Shown: positions 45,799 to 55,030, numbered from the stretch's first letter. The stretch: 64,000 nucleotides of DNA from Bradyrhizobium cytisi (GCF_008123515.1 NZ_VSSR01000020.1:1-64000); one strand, 5' to 3'. Numbers and translations: made by a program. Notes: generated by a model from the sequence alone, not told the origin.

Positions 45799-46299
45799 TT
45801 ACGCCTCACCCGCCGTATCGAACATCGCGGCGTCCATGGCCTGCGCGGTCGTCTTGCCAGCCCACACCACGAACTGGAACGCCGGAAAATAGCGTTCGCA
45901 GGCGTGAATGGCGCCGGCGAGCATGGCTTCGCATTGCGCGGTCGAGGCGGTCAGGCCGCCCGGCAGCACCAGCGCCTGGCGATGCATGATCATGCCGGTG
46001 TTGGTCCACAGGTCGAAATGGCCGATCCACAATTGCTCGTTGACCGCGGCGACGAGCCGCTGCACCTCGCCTCTGCGTGCAACAGGAATCTTCATGTCGA
46101 AAGCGCAAGCCAGATGCAGCGCCTCGATCTCGCCCATCCAGGTGAACGAGATCTGGTAGTCGGTCCATTGCCCCTTCGAGACAATGGTCAGCTCGTCTTC
46201 GCCGGAACGTTCGAACGGCCAGTTGTTGCTGGCAGCGATATCCTCGACCACCGCGAGCGGATGGCTTTTGGAATCGATGGTGCCTTCGAGCAGGGACAT
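45799..46299 (-). CDS. YbjN domain-containing protein
   Basis: A 166-residue protein starting MSLLEGTIDSKSHPLAVVEDI. The sequence GQWTDYQISFTWMGEIEALHLACAFDMKIP matches the YbjN (type III secretion chaperone-like fold) family of Rhizobiales. Cytoplasmic, no signal. YbjN proteins influence stress and motility in E. coli, but no biochemical activity is established. Confidence 0.85.
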   Translation of the reverse strand: MSLLEGTIDSKSHPLAVVEDIAASNNWPFERSGEDELTIVSKGQWTDYQISFTWMGEIEALHLACAFDMKIPVARRGEVQRLVAAVNEQLWIGHFDLWTNTGMIMHRQALVLPGGLTASTAQCEAMLAGAIHACERYFPAFQFVVWAGKTTAQAMDAAMFDTAGEA

Positions 46300-46708
46300 G
46301 CCGTCTCGACCTCTTGCCTTCTTGTTGTCTTTGATACGCACGCGGTTGGTCCGGCGCGCTCCCTTAATGTCGTTAAGGCGATCCCTTCGGAGTCGCTCTC
46401 GCGATCTCGGGATCAGCGCGGGCTTGTCGCGGATCAGCTGATGTGATTTGCGGAATCTGCGCAACCGGCTGCCGAGTCCGTCCACAAGCCAGGACTCGTT
46501 CGTCCACAGCTCATCTCGGCCACAATTATTAACGAAAGGAACAAACCGGAATCGGACTCCCGGACCGCGTACCGTTAATTCCGCCCCGCGAGGGCCAGTC
46601 CGCCATGGGCGGCATGGGACCATGCGGTTTTCCCATGCGGAACACAGTTGCTGCGGCGCCGGACCGGCGTCATATTTCCCTCAGGTCGCTCAATCCCGAG
46701 CGGCCGAT
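46300..46708. other. 409-bp intergenic region, divergent promoters for YbjN gene and ribH
   Basis: No coding frame supported. A perfect inverted repeat CCTTAA-TGTCG-TTAAGG lies at 46363-46379. The ribH promoter should be just upstream of the riboswitch, but I do not identify its boxes. Confidence 0.45.
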
Positions 46709-46861
46709 GTTCTCAGGGCGGGGTGAAAGTCCCCACCGGCGGTAAGGGTCGAAAGGCCTAAGCCCGCGAGCGCCTTCCCCAAGGTTTTTGTCCAAAGGGA
46801 AGGGTCAGCAGATTCGGTGCAATTCCGAAGCCGACGGTTAAAGTCCGGATGAAAGAGAACG
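46709..46861 (+). ncRNA. FMN riboswitch (RFN element)
   Basis: All conserved blocks are present in order: GGGCGGGGTGAAAGTCCCC, ACCGGCGGTAA, AGCCCGCGAGCG, GATTCGGTGCAATTCCGAAGC, CGACGGTTAAAGTCCGGATG and AAAGAGAAC. A variable hairpin arm (about 46778-46805) lies between the two halves. It sits 80 nt before ribH, so FMN should lower ribH expression by termination or by hiding the ribosome-binding site. Confidence 0.97.
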
Positions 46862-46940
46862 GTCGGTGGCAGACGCATCGCAAGATGCGGCTGTTTGTCG
46901 TTCCGTGTGCCCTGATTCTGGTCCTTAACTGAGGAAAGCC

Positions 46941-47498
46941 ATGAATCAGATGTTGCAAGATCCCCAAGCCGAAATCTCCCAGACACAACCGCCGTCGGTT
47001 CCACAGGACCCGGCGACCGAGCATCCGCGCTTTGCGAAACCGCAGCGGGTGGCCTTCGTGCAGGCCTGCTGGCACCGCGACGTGGTCGCGGAGGCCCGCA
47101 TTGCCTTCATGAAGGAGGCGGAGGCGCGCCACCTCACTCATGTCGACGTGTTCGAGGTGCCGGGCTCGTTCGAGATCCCGCTGCATGCGCAGCTCCTCGC
47201 CAAGACGCGGCGCTACACCGCGATCGTCGCGGCCGGGCTTGTCGTTGACGGTGGCATCTATCGCCACGAGTTCGTCGCCGACACCGTGATCAAGGCGCTG
47301 ATGGACGTGCAGCTCCGCACCGAGGTGCCGGTGTTCTCCGCCGTGCTGACGCCGCAGCAATTCCACGAGACCGAAGTGCATTACGATTTCTTCCGCAGGC
47401 ACTTTGCGATCAAGGGCGTCGAGGTCGCGGCCGCTTGTGCGGAGACGTTGCACGGCCTTGAGCGCCTGCGCGGCCAGGTCGCGGCGGGGATTGTGTAA
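46941..47498 (+). CDS. ribH: 6,7-dimethyl-8-ribityllumazine synthase, RibH2 type
   Basis: Penultimate enzyme of riboflavin synthesis, 185 residues. GLVVDGGIYRHEFVADTVIKAL replaces the usual GxVIRGxTxHFDYV of standard RibH, as in the decameric RibH2 enzymes of Brucella and Mesorhizobium. The N-terminal 25 residues are a disordered extension. GAGGAA (46931-46936) precedes the ATG. Controlled by the FMN riboswitch upstream. No other rib genes adjoin it. Confidence 0.93.
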   Translation: MNQMLQDPQAEISQTQPPSVPQDPATEHPRFAKPQRVAFVQACWHRDVVAEARIAFMKEAEARHLTHVDVFEVPGSFEIPLHAQLLAKTRRYTAIVAAGLVVDGGIYRHEFVADTVIKALMDVQLRTEVPVFSAVLTPQQFHETEVHYDFFRRHFAIKGVEVAAACAETLHGLERLRGQVAAGIV

Positions 47499-47527
47499 CT
47501 GTCCCTTCACACGCCGCTGGTCGTCAA

Positions 47528-47560
47528 TCCCGCCGCCGTTCCATCAGGTCGGCGGCGGGA
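47528..47560. terminator. strong hairpin between convergent ribH and DUF1700 genes
   Basis: Perfect 11-bp stem TCCCGCCGCCG / CGGCGGCGGGA (47528-47538, 47550-47560) with an 11-base loop. No T run follows in either direction, so it may be a rho-assisted or RNA-stabilising structure. Confidence 0.5.
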
Positions 47561-47611
47561 GGAGGCCGTGTTGAGACGGGGCGGCCGGCAAGATCGGAAG
47601 CCGGCTGAAAC

Positions 47612-48184
47612 TCACGGCTCGGTCCGGTCCGGCTTGAGCAGCCGGTAATGCAGCCGGGCATAACCGCCGAGCCACCGGACGGCGGCATTGAGTCCCAGCG
47701 CCAGCAGCGCAGCGAACCCTGCGCCCGTGGTTACCAGCGCGACGCCTGCGAGCCCGCGCAAGATCAGCTCGACAATCCGCCCGTCGCCGGAATGCTTGTA
47801 GACGCTGATGAGCAAGCCGATGCCGACGATTCCCAGCACGCACATCACGAAGGCGATCACGAGCAGGATCAGCAGCACGGCGAGCAGCAGCGGCAGCAGC
47901 AGGACGATGTCGACCACGGCGAGGCCACTGAGCGCGAACAGCGCGGCCGTGGAGTTGCGGAAGGAGTGATGGTTCTCCCACCGGCGCAATCCCGTCTCGG
48001 CGCGCAGCTCGCGTGCCAGCCGTCTGGGGTCGCCAAGCGCGGAGGCGACCTCCTGCTCCGTCCGCCCCGAGGCGCGGGCCTCCTCGAAATGGGCGGCGTA
48101 GTCGGCCAGGATGTCGTCGATCTCGGCCGCGGGCAGTCCCGCGAGCCCATCGCCGAGCATCTGAAGGAAGTCGGCGCGGTTCAT
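47612..48184 (-). CDS. DUF1700-family membrane protein
   Basis: A 190-residue protein starting MNRADFLQMLGDGLAGLPAAEIDDILADYAAHFEEA, the hallmark of DUF1700. It has a hydrophilic N-terminal helical domain and then about four membrane spans. Its ATG overlaps the PadR stop (ATGA). PadR-DUF1700 pairs are widespread and thought to be a membrane-linked regulatory module. Confidence 0.88.
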   Translation of the reverse strand: MNRADFLQMLGDGLAGLPAAEIDDILADYAAHFEEARASGRTEQEVASALGDPRRLARELRAETGLRRWENHHSFRNSTAALFALSGLAVVDIVLLLPLLLAVLLILLVIAFVMCVLGIVGIGLLISVYKHSGDGRIVELILRGLAGVALVTTGAGFAALLALGLNAAVRWLGGYARLHYRLLKPDRTEP

Positions 48185-48510
48185 TTGGCGTCTCCGAGCA
48201 ACCGGTCCACGGCATCCGAAAAGCTTCGCCATTCGCGCTTCTGCGCGGTGAAGGCGGCGCGGCCGGCGGCCGTCAGCCGGTAATATTTGCGCGGCGGGCC
48301 GCTATTGGATTCCTCGAGGCGGGTGTCGACCAGCCCATCATCCTGCATCCGCCGCATCAGCGGATAGATCGTTCCTTCACCCATGCCGACGCCGGCCGAC
48401 AGCGTGCTCGCGATCTCATAGGCATAGCTCTCGCCGCGTGCGAGCAGGGCGAGCACGCAGAGCTCCAGCGCACCCTTCTTGAGCTGAACCTGATTCGACG
48501 AGTCGGCCAT
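48181..48510 (-). CDS. PadR-family transcriptional regulator
   Basis: A 109-residue winged-helix protein. LKKGALELCVLALLARGESYAYEI, GEGTIYPLMRRMQDDGLV and RKYYRLTAAGR are typical PadR. It is coupled to the DUF1700 gene by ATGA overlap. A palindromic operator lies 45 bp upstream (48555-48575), so autorepression and control of the divergent serine hydrolase are likely. Confidence 0.92.
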   Translation of the reverse strand: MADSSNQVQLKKGALELCVLALLARGESYAYEIASTLSAGVGMGEGTIYPLMRRMQDDGLVDTRLEESNSGPPRKYYRLTAAGRAAFTAQKREWRSFSDAVDRLLGDAK

Positions 48511-48554
48511 TTCCTCCTTGACTACACCGCTTTCGGGGGAGCTTATATAGCAAG

Positions 48555-48575
48555 GTACTGTGTATTACAAGGTAC
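48555..48575. promoter_or_regulatory. putative PadR operator
   Basis: An imperfect palindrome (16 of 21) with core TGTATTACA and outer GTAC arms, in the divergent promoter region of padR and the serine hydrolase. A 17-bp direct repeat beginning CAAGGTAC overlaps it (48551-48567, 48568-48584). The same core and arms occur at 1918-1938. Confidence 0.6.
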
Positions 48576-48607
48576 CTGTGTATACCCCATTCCGGAGGAA
48601 ATCGATC

Positions 48608-49696
48608 ATGGCTTATCTCAACCGTCGTCATCTACTGACAGCCCTCGGCGCGAGCATCGTCCTTCCGCGGGCCATGCCTGCGATCGCCGCATCGTCCGAC
48701 ACCGCCGAGCGCCTCGCCGGGCTTATGCAGACCGGAAAGGTGCCCGGTCTGCATGTGCTCCTGGTCAGCCAGGGCGGCAAGCTTGTGTTCGAGCATTACG
48801 GCCGGGGCGCAGACGAGCGCTTGGGCGCTCCGCTCGGCGACACCGTCTTTGGCCCCAACGTGCTGCACGATCTGCGCTCTGTCTCCAAGAGCGTCGTCGG
48901 TCTCGCCTATGGCATTGCGCTCGCGGAAGGAAAGGTGCCGCCGCCGGACGCAAAGCTTTACGCGCAGTTTCCGGAATATGCCGATCTCGCCGCGCAGCCC
49001 GGCCGCGACAAGATCACGATCCACCATGTGCTCTCGATGACGCTCGGCTTGGAATGGGAGGAGCTTGCGATTGTTTACGGCGATCCACGCAACGCCGAGA
49101 CGGCGATGGAAGCCGCGCCCGATCGCTACCGCTTCATCCTCGAACGTCCGATCGTCGGCGAACCAGGCGCGAAATGGACTTATTGCGGCGGCGCGACCGC
49201 GCTGCTGGGTCGGCTCATTGCCAGGGGTACCGGCGAAGCCCTGCCGGCCTATTGCCGCCGCGTGCTGTTCGATCCGCTCGGCTTTGGTCCGTCCGACTGG
49301 AACGTTGGCCGTGACGGCGAACCGCGTGCGGCATCAGGGGCGCGTCTCCTGCCGCGCGATCTCGTCAAGATGGGACAGCTCATGCTGGCGAACGGCAGCT
49401 GGAATGGAAAGTCCGTCGCTCAGTCCGACTGGGTGAAGCGCGTGACCACACCGGTCGTCCCGACCCGGGTTGGCCGCGATTACGGCTATCACTGGTACAT
49501 GGGCGATTTCGCCACGGCGCAACCCCTGCATTGGTTCGGCGGTGTCGGCTGGGGCGGCCAATATCTGTTCGTGATGCCGGCGCGCGATCTCGTCGTGGTG
49601 ATCCACTGCGGAAACTATCAGCGATCCGGCCAGGAGCAGACCGCCGTGATGCTCGCGCTGATGAAGGAGGTGGTGCTGCCGGGCTTTGCGGCGTGA
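48608..49696 (+). CDS. serine hydrolase (beta-lactamase / class C family)
   Basis: A 362-residue exported serine hydrolase of the beta-lactamase/esterase fold. The signal peptide begins MAYLNRRHLLTALG (twin-arginine-like pattern not complete). SxxK is S91VSK94, and the Tyr motif is replaced by TYCGG near residue 193. Such proteins are usually esterases or D-aminopeptidase-like rather than true beta-lactamases. It is divergent from padR and shares the putative operator. GGAGGAA precedes the start. Confidence 0.88.
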   Translation: MAYLNRRHLLTALGASIVLPRAMPAIAASSDTAERLAGLMQTGKVPGLHVLLVSQGGKLVFEHYGRGADERLGAPLGDTVFGPNVLHDLRSVSKSVVGLAYGIALAEGKVPPPDAKLYAQFPEYADLAAQPGRDKITIHHVLSMTLGLEWEELAIVYGDPRNAETAMEAAPDRYRFILERPIVGEPGAKWTYCGGATALLGRLIARGTGEALPAYCRRVLFDPLGFGPSDWNVGRDGEPRAASGARLLPRDLVKMGQLMLANGSWNGKSVAQSDWVKRVTTPVVPTRVGRDYGYHWYMGDFATAQPLHWFGGVGWGGQYLFVMPARDLVVVIHCGNYQRSGQEQTAVMLALMKEVVLPGFAA

Positions 49697-49702
49697 GGGG
49701 CG

Positions 49703-49795
49703 GTAGGGTGGGCAAAAGCGAAGCGTGCCCACCACTTTCTATCGCAACCGCGGAGAGATGGTGGGCACGTCGCTTTGCGCCTTTGCCCACCCTAC
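49703..49795. repeat. GTAGGGTGGGC palindromic repeat
   Basis: GTAGGGTGGGCAAA at the left pairs with TTTGCCCACCCTAC at the right, and inner GTGCCCACCA pairs with TGGTGGGCAC. It forms a nearly complete 93-bp inverted repeat between convergent serine-hydrolase and prs genes and may help terminate both. Confidence 0.75.
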
Positions 49796-49814
49796 GAGAC
49801 AGAGCGAACAAAAG

Positions 49815-50768
49815 TCAGTCGAACAGGCTCGACACCGACTCTTCCGCCGCGGTGCGCGCGATCGCGTCGGAGATCAGGCTCGCGATCGGCAACGTCCGGA
49901 TGTTCGGGGCCTTGGTCACCGCTTCCGTCGGCAGGATCGAGTCGGTGATGACGAGCTCTTTCAGCTTCGAGCCGGCGATACGGGCCGCCGCGCCGCCGGA
50001 GAGCACGCCGTGGGTGATGTAGGCGGAGACGTCCTTCGCGCCCTTGGCGATCAGCGCATCGGCTGCGTTCACCAGCGTGCCACCGGAGTCGACGATGTCG
50101 TCGACCAGGATACAGCTGTAGCCGGCTACGTCGCCGATCACGTTCATGACCTCGGACTCGCCCGGACGCTCACGGCGCTTGTCGACGATGGCGAGCGGGG
50201 TATTGATGCGCTTGGCGAGGCCGCGGGCGCGGGCCACGCCGCCGACGTCGGGCGATACCACCATCACCTTGCCGAGATCGAAACGTTCGCGGATGTCGCG
50301 CACCATCAGGGGGGCAGCGAACAAATTGTCGGTCGGGATATCGAAGAAGCCCTGGATCTGGCCCGCATGCAGGTCGAGCGTCATGACGCGGTCGACACCT
50401 GCATGGGTGATCAGATTGGCGACGAGCTTGGCCGAGATCGGCGTGCGCGAGCCGGAGCGGCGGTCTTGCCTGGCGTAGCCGAAATAGGGGATCACTGCGG
50501 TGATGCGGCGCGCCGAAGAGCGGCGCAGCGCGTCGGTGATGATCAGCAACTCCATCAGATTGTCGTTCGCCGGAAACGAGGTCGACTGAATGATGAAGGC
50601 ATCCGAGCCGCGGATGTTCTCCTGGACCTCGACGAAGATCTCCATGTCGGCGAAGCGCCGGACCACCGCTTTGGTCAGCGCCATGTCGAGACCCTGCGCG
50701 ATGGCCTGCGCGAGAGCCGGATTGGAGTTGCCGGCGACGAGCTTGATGGAGCCGTTTTTGGCCGACAT
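49815..50768 (-). CDS. prs: ribose-phosphate pyrophosphokinase
   Basis: Makes PRPP from ribose-5-phosphate and ATP for nucleotide, His and Trp synthesis. The 317-residue product has [26 protein letters not shown], the flexible [16 protein letters not shown] and the PRPP loop [13 protein letters not shown]. The start [14 protein letters not shown] was chosen. Monocistronic. Confidence 0.96.
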   Translation of the reverse strand: MSAKNGSIKLVAGNSNPALAQAIAQGLDMALTKAVVRRFADMEIFVEVQENIRGSDAFIIQSTSFPANDNLMELLIITDALRRSSARRITAVIPYFGYARQDRRSGSRTPISAKLVANLITHAGVDRVMTLDLHAGQIQGFFDIPTDNLFAAPLMVRDIRERFDLGKVMVVSPDVGGVARARGLAKRINTPLAIVDKRRERPGESEVMNVIGDVAGYSCILVDDIVDSGGTLVNAADALIAKGAKDVSAYITHGVLSGGAAARIAGSKLKELVITDSILPTEAVTKAPNIRTLPIASLISDAIARTAAEESVSSLFD

Positions 50769-50962
50769 GGACGCTTCCTCCCGCGCTTTGCTGGATACGA
50801 CGTTCAACATCAGAGAATACCCACTGGCAGCACGGTTACGACGGGCGAGGAAATATCAGGCCGAAGCCCGCAATGGCAACCCGGGATGCTACGTTTTCCC
50901 TCTGAAAATCCTGAGTCGGGCCAACGGCTTGGCTGGTACTTGGGCCCGTGGTTTAGCGGTGG

Positions 50963-51559
50963 TTATTGCTGGGTATAGCCGAGCGCCGAGGCCTGCCTCT
51001 CCGGCGCCCCAGAATCGGGTGCCACGCTTGCCACGGCGGGTCCGCGCAGGCCCGGAACCGAGCCCGGCGAGTCCGCCGGCGCTCCGTTGATCATATTGGA
51101 AAGTCCGCTGAATCCGGCCTGGGCGATCTTCCGCAGCACGAGGTCGTCGGCCGCCTGCCAGGGATCACGCGCCGCGTCCCGGCCGCCCTTGGCCGCGGTC
51201 GGTTCCTCGCCGGAGAGACGCAGCGCCCGCTGCTGGTTGGCGTCATAAACGTCCCAGACCCAGGCGATCACGGTCTTGCCGCGCACCACCTGGGCGGAGA
51301 GGTAGCTGCGCACCCGGTAGGCAGCCGTCCCCTCGCGGGAGACCACGGACAGACTGCGAAGCTTGGATTCGCTGTCGAGCACGCCGACCATGCGGTCGAA
51401 CACCTGCGGCGGCGGCCCGTCGATCGACTCGAAGGCGACCGTCGCCCCGGAGCCGGCGCTCGGCGCCATCGCGTAGGAATCAGCAGCACTGCCACCCCCG
51501 GCGCAGCCGCCAAGCGCGCAAGCGATCACGATCGATGCGGCGGCGATCGCGGCGCGCAT
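50963..51559 (-). CDS. predicted lipoprotein of unknown function
   Basis: A 198-residue protein starting MRAAIAAASIVIACALGGC; LGGC forms a lipobox with Cys19 as the lipidation site. The mature part has GPPPQVFDRMVGVLDSESKLRSLSVVSREGTAAYRVRSYLSAQV and TVIAWVWDVYDANQQRALRL, which suggests a soluble mixed fold without a domain I can name. It would be processed by Lgt and LspA, both encoded in this window. Confidence 0.82.
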   Translation of the reverse strand: MRAAIAAASIVIACALGGCAGGGSAADSYAMAPSAGSGATVAFESIDGPPPQVFDRMVGVLDSESKLRSLSVVSREGTAAYRVRSYLSAQVVRGKTVIAWVWDVYDANQQRALRLSGEEPTAAKGGRDAARDPWQAADDLVLRKIAQAGFSGLSNMINGAPADSPGSVPGLRGPAVASVAPDSGAPERQASALGYTQQ

Positions 51560-51694
51560 TATTATCCGGGTTTGGAGCAGGCGGGTTGACGCTTCCCTCA
51601 TTGCGCCTTGCGATATCGTTAAAATCGCTTAACGTCTAGGGAAGGCAGAACACAGGGCTTAACCGATCAGGCCGATGTGGATGGGGAGCGGTCG

Positions 51695-52266
51695 ATGAGG
51701 GGCCCGGCTTTTGGCTTGATCATCGCATGCCTTGCCGCAGGCCCGGCCGCCGCCGCAGAGAGCGCTGCCGAGGTGATTCGGTCCTTCGGTTTGGTTGGGA
51801 CGTGGTCGGTCGATTGCAAGCGGGATCCAAATCAGGCTTGCACGAGCAACGGCTGCGGCGCGCGGATGACATACATTGTGCCGTCCTCGGGATCGCCGAC
51901 AATCAGGAACGTGATAGGAACGTTTTCACCCGGGCAGGTGCGGACATTCATCAGCACTATCTATGCTGCGACGCGCATCGCGGACGACAAGATCAAGTTC
52001 GTGTCGGTTCAGGATCCTCCGCCGACCGTCGCGGCGGTGTGGTGGCGTCAGCCTGGCGAGCCCTGGGAGACGTCCTGCTGAAGGTTGGCGAGAAATATCG
52101 AACATTTTCCGCGCATCGCGAGGACAGGAAGAAGTTTGACGTCGAAGAAGGCTTTTACGTCCGACCTCCGCCGCCGCCCCCACCTTCCAAGCAGTACGAG
52201 GAGTTGCCGACGCAATGGGATCGCACCCAGCAGCAAACACCGCTATTCGAGAAGTGTAACGACTGA
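51695..52266 (+). pseudogene. secreted protein gene with single-base frameshift
   Basis: The 5' part encodes a signal peptide (MRGPAFGLIIACLAAGPAAAA) and a mature domain with TWSVDCKRDPNQACTSNGCG, ending GEPWETSC and TGA at 52081. The 3' part, in the frame shifted by -1, reads DVLLKVGEKYRTFSAHRED...PPPPPPPSKQYEEL and ends at 52266. Joining at GEPWE-DVLLKVGEKYR restores one continuous protein of about 190 residues, pointing to loss of one base near 52068-52073. It could be a recent mutation or a base-calling error. Function unknown. Confidence 0.75.
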
Positions 52267-52269
52267 CAC

Positions 52270-53037
52270 TTACCCCTCCAGCGCGATCGCGTGAATGTGG
52301 CGGCCGTAGTCCGGCTCCTTGCGATGAACTGAACGGCGATAGCTGAAGAAGCGCTCGTCCGCATACGTGTCCAGGCCAAGATCGTCGATCATCAAAATGC
52401 CGGCGGCTTCCAGCCGCTTGCGGATGAAGCCGGCGAGGTCGAACATCGCATGGCCCTCGCGCACCGACGGGATGAAGAGCACAGCGTTGTCCGCATCCGC
52501 ATCGAGGAAGCGCGCGACGAACTCGTTGCCGACCTCGTAACTGTCCTGCCGGATCAAGGGCCCGATCGCGGCGATGATGCCGTTGCGGGTGGCGCCGAGC
52601 TTTTCCATCGCCAGAATCGTGGATTCCAGCACACCCGTCAGCGCGCCCTTCCAGCCCGCATGGGCGCCGCCGATCACACCCGCGTTGGGATCGACGAACA
52701 GCACCGGGCCGCAATCGGCGGTGGAGACGCCGAGCGCGATGCCGGGCATTTTGGTTACCAGTGCGTCCCCCTTCGGCCGCGGGCCGCCCGGCCAGGGCGC
52801 GTCGGCGATGAGGACGTCGGGCGAATGGATCTGATGCAGGCTGAGGAAGCGCTCCGGCGCGACGCCGACATGCTCGGCCATGCGGCGGCGGTTCTCTGCA
52901 ACAAGGGCCGGATCGTCGTTGGAGCCGAGCCCGCCGTTCAGCGCGGCATAGATGCCGTTGGAGACGCCGCCTTCACGCGTGAAAAAGCAATGGCGCAGAC
53001 CCGGCACCGCCGACAGCAGCGACGAAGTGAGAGTCAT
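52270..53037 (-). CDS. pgeF: peptidoglycan editing factor / multi-copper oxidase-fold protein PgeF (YfiH)
   Basis: A 255-residue protein of the YfiH/laccase-domain family. HQIHSPDV, DCGPVLFVD and GGAHAGWKGALTGV carry the zinc/copper-binding His-Cys-His. Family members act as purine-nucleoside phosphorylase or peptidoglycan-editing enzymes. It overlaps the MidA-like gene by ATGA and completes the lgt-midA-pgeF operon. Confidence 0.92.
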   Translation of the reverse strand: MTLTSSLLSAVPGLRHCFFTREGGVSNGIYAALNGGLGSNDDPALVAENRRRMAEHVGVAPERFLSLHQIHSPDVLIADAPWPGGPRPKGDALVTKMPGIALGVSTADCGPVLFVDPNAGVIGGAHAGWKGALTGVLESTILAMEKLGATRNGIIAAIGPLIRQDSYEVGNEFVARFLDADADNAVLFIPSVREGHAMFDLAGFIRKRLEAAGILMIDDLGLDTYADERFFSYRRSVHRKEPDYGRHIHAIALEG

Positions 53038-54155
53038 GAACGGCCTCCGGCCCGATCGAGATCGCTGAGGCCCGCAAGGCCCGTCAGTCGCGGCTCGGAG
53101 ATGCCGAGCACCTTGAACATCGCACCCATGCCGCTGCGCCCGGTGTCGGTCAGCCGCTTCAGTGCCACGGAAATGTCGGTGGCCACCTCCGGCGTCGCCT
53201 TCTGCATCAGCGCGGCTGCGCGGGTGTCGATGCCGACACGCTTGAGGAAATCCCCTTGCGTCACCGGCCCGTGCACACGAGCGCCGACGTCCTCGGCTGC
53301 GCGCGCGAGCGCCTGGAAGTCGACATGGGCAGTGAGGTCGGCCTGGCCCGGCGCCTTCAGGGGATCGGTGAAGGAGTGACGTGCGATGGCCTGAAAAGTG
53401 TCACCGGCATCGCTGCGCAGATGGCCGTAATCGATGATCAGCGCCGCGCCATCCTGGTCGCGCACGCGCGTGGCGAGCTTCATGATCTCGGTATCGGGCC
53501 GCCATTCGAACACCGCGCCGACCGGCGCCGCACGCACCAGGGGCGGCAGCAGCACGTCGAATCGTGGCGTCGGCTCTGCGGCCGCGTCGAACTGAAGCTT
53601 GCCGTTGGGGTCGATCTCGACCACACGCTCGTGCCAGCCATTCTCGCGCTTCACCATCTGGTGGATCGGCAGCACGTCGAAATATTCGTTGGCGAGGATG
53701 ATGCTCGGTCCCTCAGGCACGTCATCGATGCTGTCGTGCCAGGCGATATTGTTGCGCACGCCCGATAATGTCGCACTCTGCCGCTCGCGCAGAACCGGAT
53801 TGACCTCGACCAGATGAATGCTCAGCCCTTGATAGAGCGGCGGCAGCACGCGCAGTGCGCGCAGCGCGTCCGCCATCATGGTGCCGCGGCCGGGGCCGAT
53901 CTCGATCAGCCGCAGGAGTTGCGGCGAGCCCATCTGCTTCCAGACCGAGGCGGTCCACAATCCCAGCAATTCGCCGAACATCTGGCTGACTTCGGGCGCG
54001 GTGGTGAAGTCGCCCTCTCGTCCCAATGGATCGCGCGAGACGTAATATCCGTAGCGCGGGTGCATCAGGCACGTTTCCATGTATCGCCAGACCGGCATGG
54101 GGCCTGAGGATTTGATCAGCGCCTTGATCTCGTTGAGCAATGGCTGTTCGGTCAC
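53034..54155 (-). CDS. MidA/NDUFAF7-family SAM-dependent methyltransferase
   Basis: A 373-residue class I methyltransferase. LIEIGPGRGTMMADALRAL is the SAM motif, and the N-terminal GPMPVWRYMETCLMHPRYGYYV is the family signature. Eukaryotic relatives methylate an arginine of complex I subunit NDUFS2, so a similar role in NADH dehydrogenase assembly is plausible here. It sits between lgt and pgeF in one operon. Confidence 0.92.
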   Translation of the reverse strand: MTEQPLLNEIKALIKSSGPMPVWRYMETCLMHPRYGYYVSRDPLGREGDFTTAPEVSQMFGELLGLWTASVWKQMGSPQLLRLIEIGPGRGTMMADALRALRVLPPLYQGLSIHLVEVNPVLRERQSATLSGVRNNIAWHDSIDDVPEGPSIILANEYFDVLPIHQMVKRENGWHERVVEIDPNGKLQFDAAAEPTPRFDVLLPPLVRAAPVGAVFEWRPDTEIMKLATRVRDQDGAALIIDYGHLRSDAGDTFQAIARHSFTDPLKAPGQADLTAHVDFQALARAAEDVGARVHGPVTQGDFLKRVGIDTRAAALMQKATPEVATDISVALKRLTDTGRSGMGAMFKVLGISEPRLTGLAGLSDLDRAGGRS

Positions 54156-54176
54156 GATCTGTCTTCTCGAAATGGA

Positions 54177-55022
54177 TTAACGAACGGGATCGAGCGCCTT
54201 GGGCGCGCCGCGCCTGACAGCCCATACAATAAGTATACCGCCGACGATAAGCATCGGGATCGACAGCAGCATGCCCATGGTTAATCCGCCCCAGAGGAAG
54301 CCGAGCTGCTCGTCCGGTTCGCGGAAATGCTCGCCGGCGATGCGGGTCAGGCCGTAGATCAGGATGAAGGCGCCGAGGATCATGCCGGGGCGTTTCAAGG
54401 CGCCGAGGCGGATCAAGATCGCGAGCACGGTGAACAGCAGGATGCCCTCCATGCCGGCTTCATAGAGCTGGCTCGGATGGCGCGGCAAATGCGAGGGATC
54501 GTTGGGGAATACCATGGCCCAGGGCAGGCTTGCGTCGGTAGCGCGGCCCCACAATTCGCCGTTGATGAAATTGGCGATGCGCCCGAGCAGAAGCCCGATC
54601 GGGGCGACTGCAGTGGTGATGTCACCGAGCGATAGGATCGAGATGCCGTTGCGATAGGCAAACCACATCACTGCGACGACGCAGCCGAGGAAGCCGCCGT
54701 GGAACGACATGCCGCCCTCCCACAGCCGGAAGATCGCCGTGGGATGCTCGATGAAGAAGGGCAGATTGTAGAACAGCACGTAGCCGGTGCGGCCGCCCAG
54801 GATGATGCCGAGTGTAACCCACAGAATGAAGTCGTCGATCTGCACCAGCGACATCGGCGCGGGGCCGCCCCACAGCCGCTCGTTCTTCAGCAGCGAGCGC
54901 GCATAGAGCCAGCCGATGACGATGCCGCCGATATAGGCCAGCGCATACCAGCGGATCGCGAACGGCCCGATCGCGACCGCGATCGGGTTGAAGGACGGAA
55001 AGTCGATGAGCAGAAAGGGCAT
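54177..55022 (-). CDS. lgt: prolipoprotein diacylglyceryl transferase
   Basis: First enzyme of lipoprotein maturation: transfers diacylglycerol to the lipobox cysteine. The 281-residue membrane protein has about seven spans, the signature [22 protein letters not shown] and HPSQLYEA. Start [16 protein letters not shown]. Together with LspA it would process the lipoprotein at 50963. Confidence 0.96.
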   Translation of the reverse strand: MPFLLIDFPSFNPIAVAIGPFAIRWYALAYIGGIVIGWLYARSLLKNERLWGGPAPMSLVQIDDFILWVTLGIILGGRTGYVLFYNLPFFIEHPTAIFRLWEGGMSFHGGFLGCVVAVMWFAYRNGISILSLGDITTAVAPIGLLLGRIANFINGELWGRATDASLPWAMVFPNDPSHLPRHPSQLYEAGMEGILLFTVLAILIRLGALKRPGMILGAFILIYGLTRIAGEHFREPDEQLGFLWGGLTMGMLLSIPMLIVGGILIVWAVRRGAPKALDPVR

Positions 55023-55030
55023 CGTGCCTT

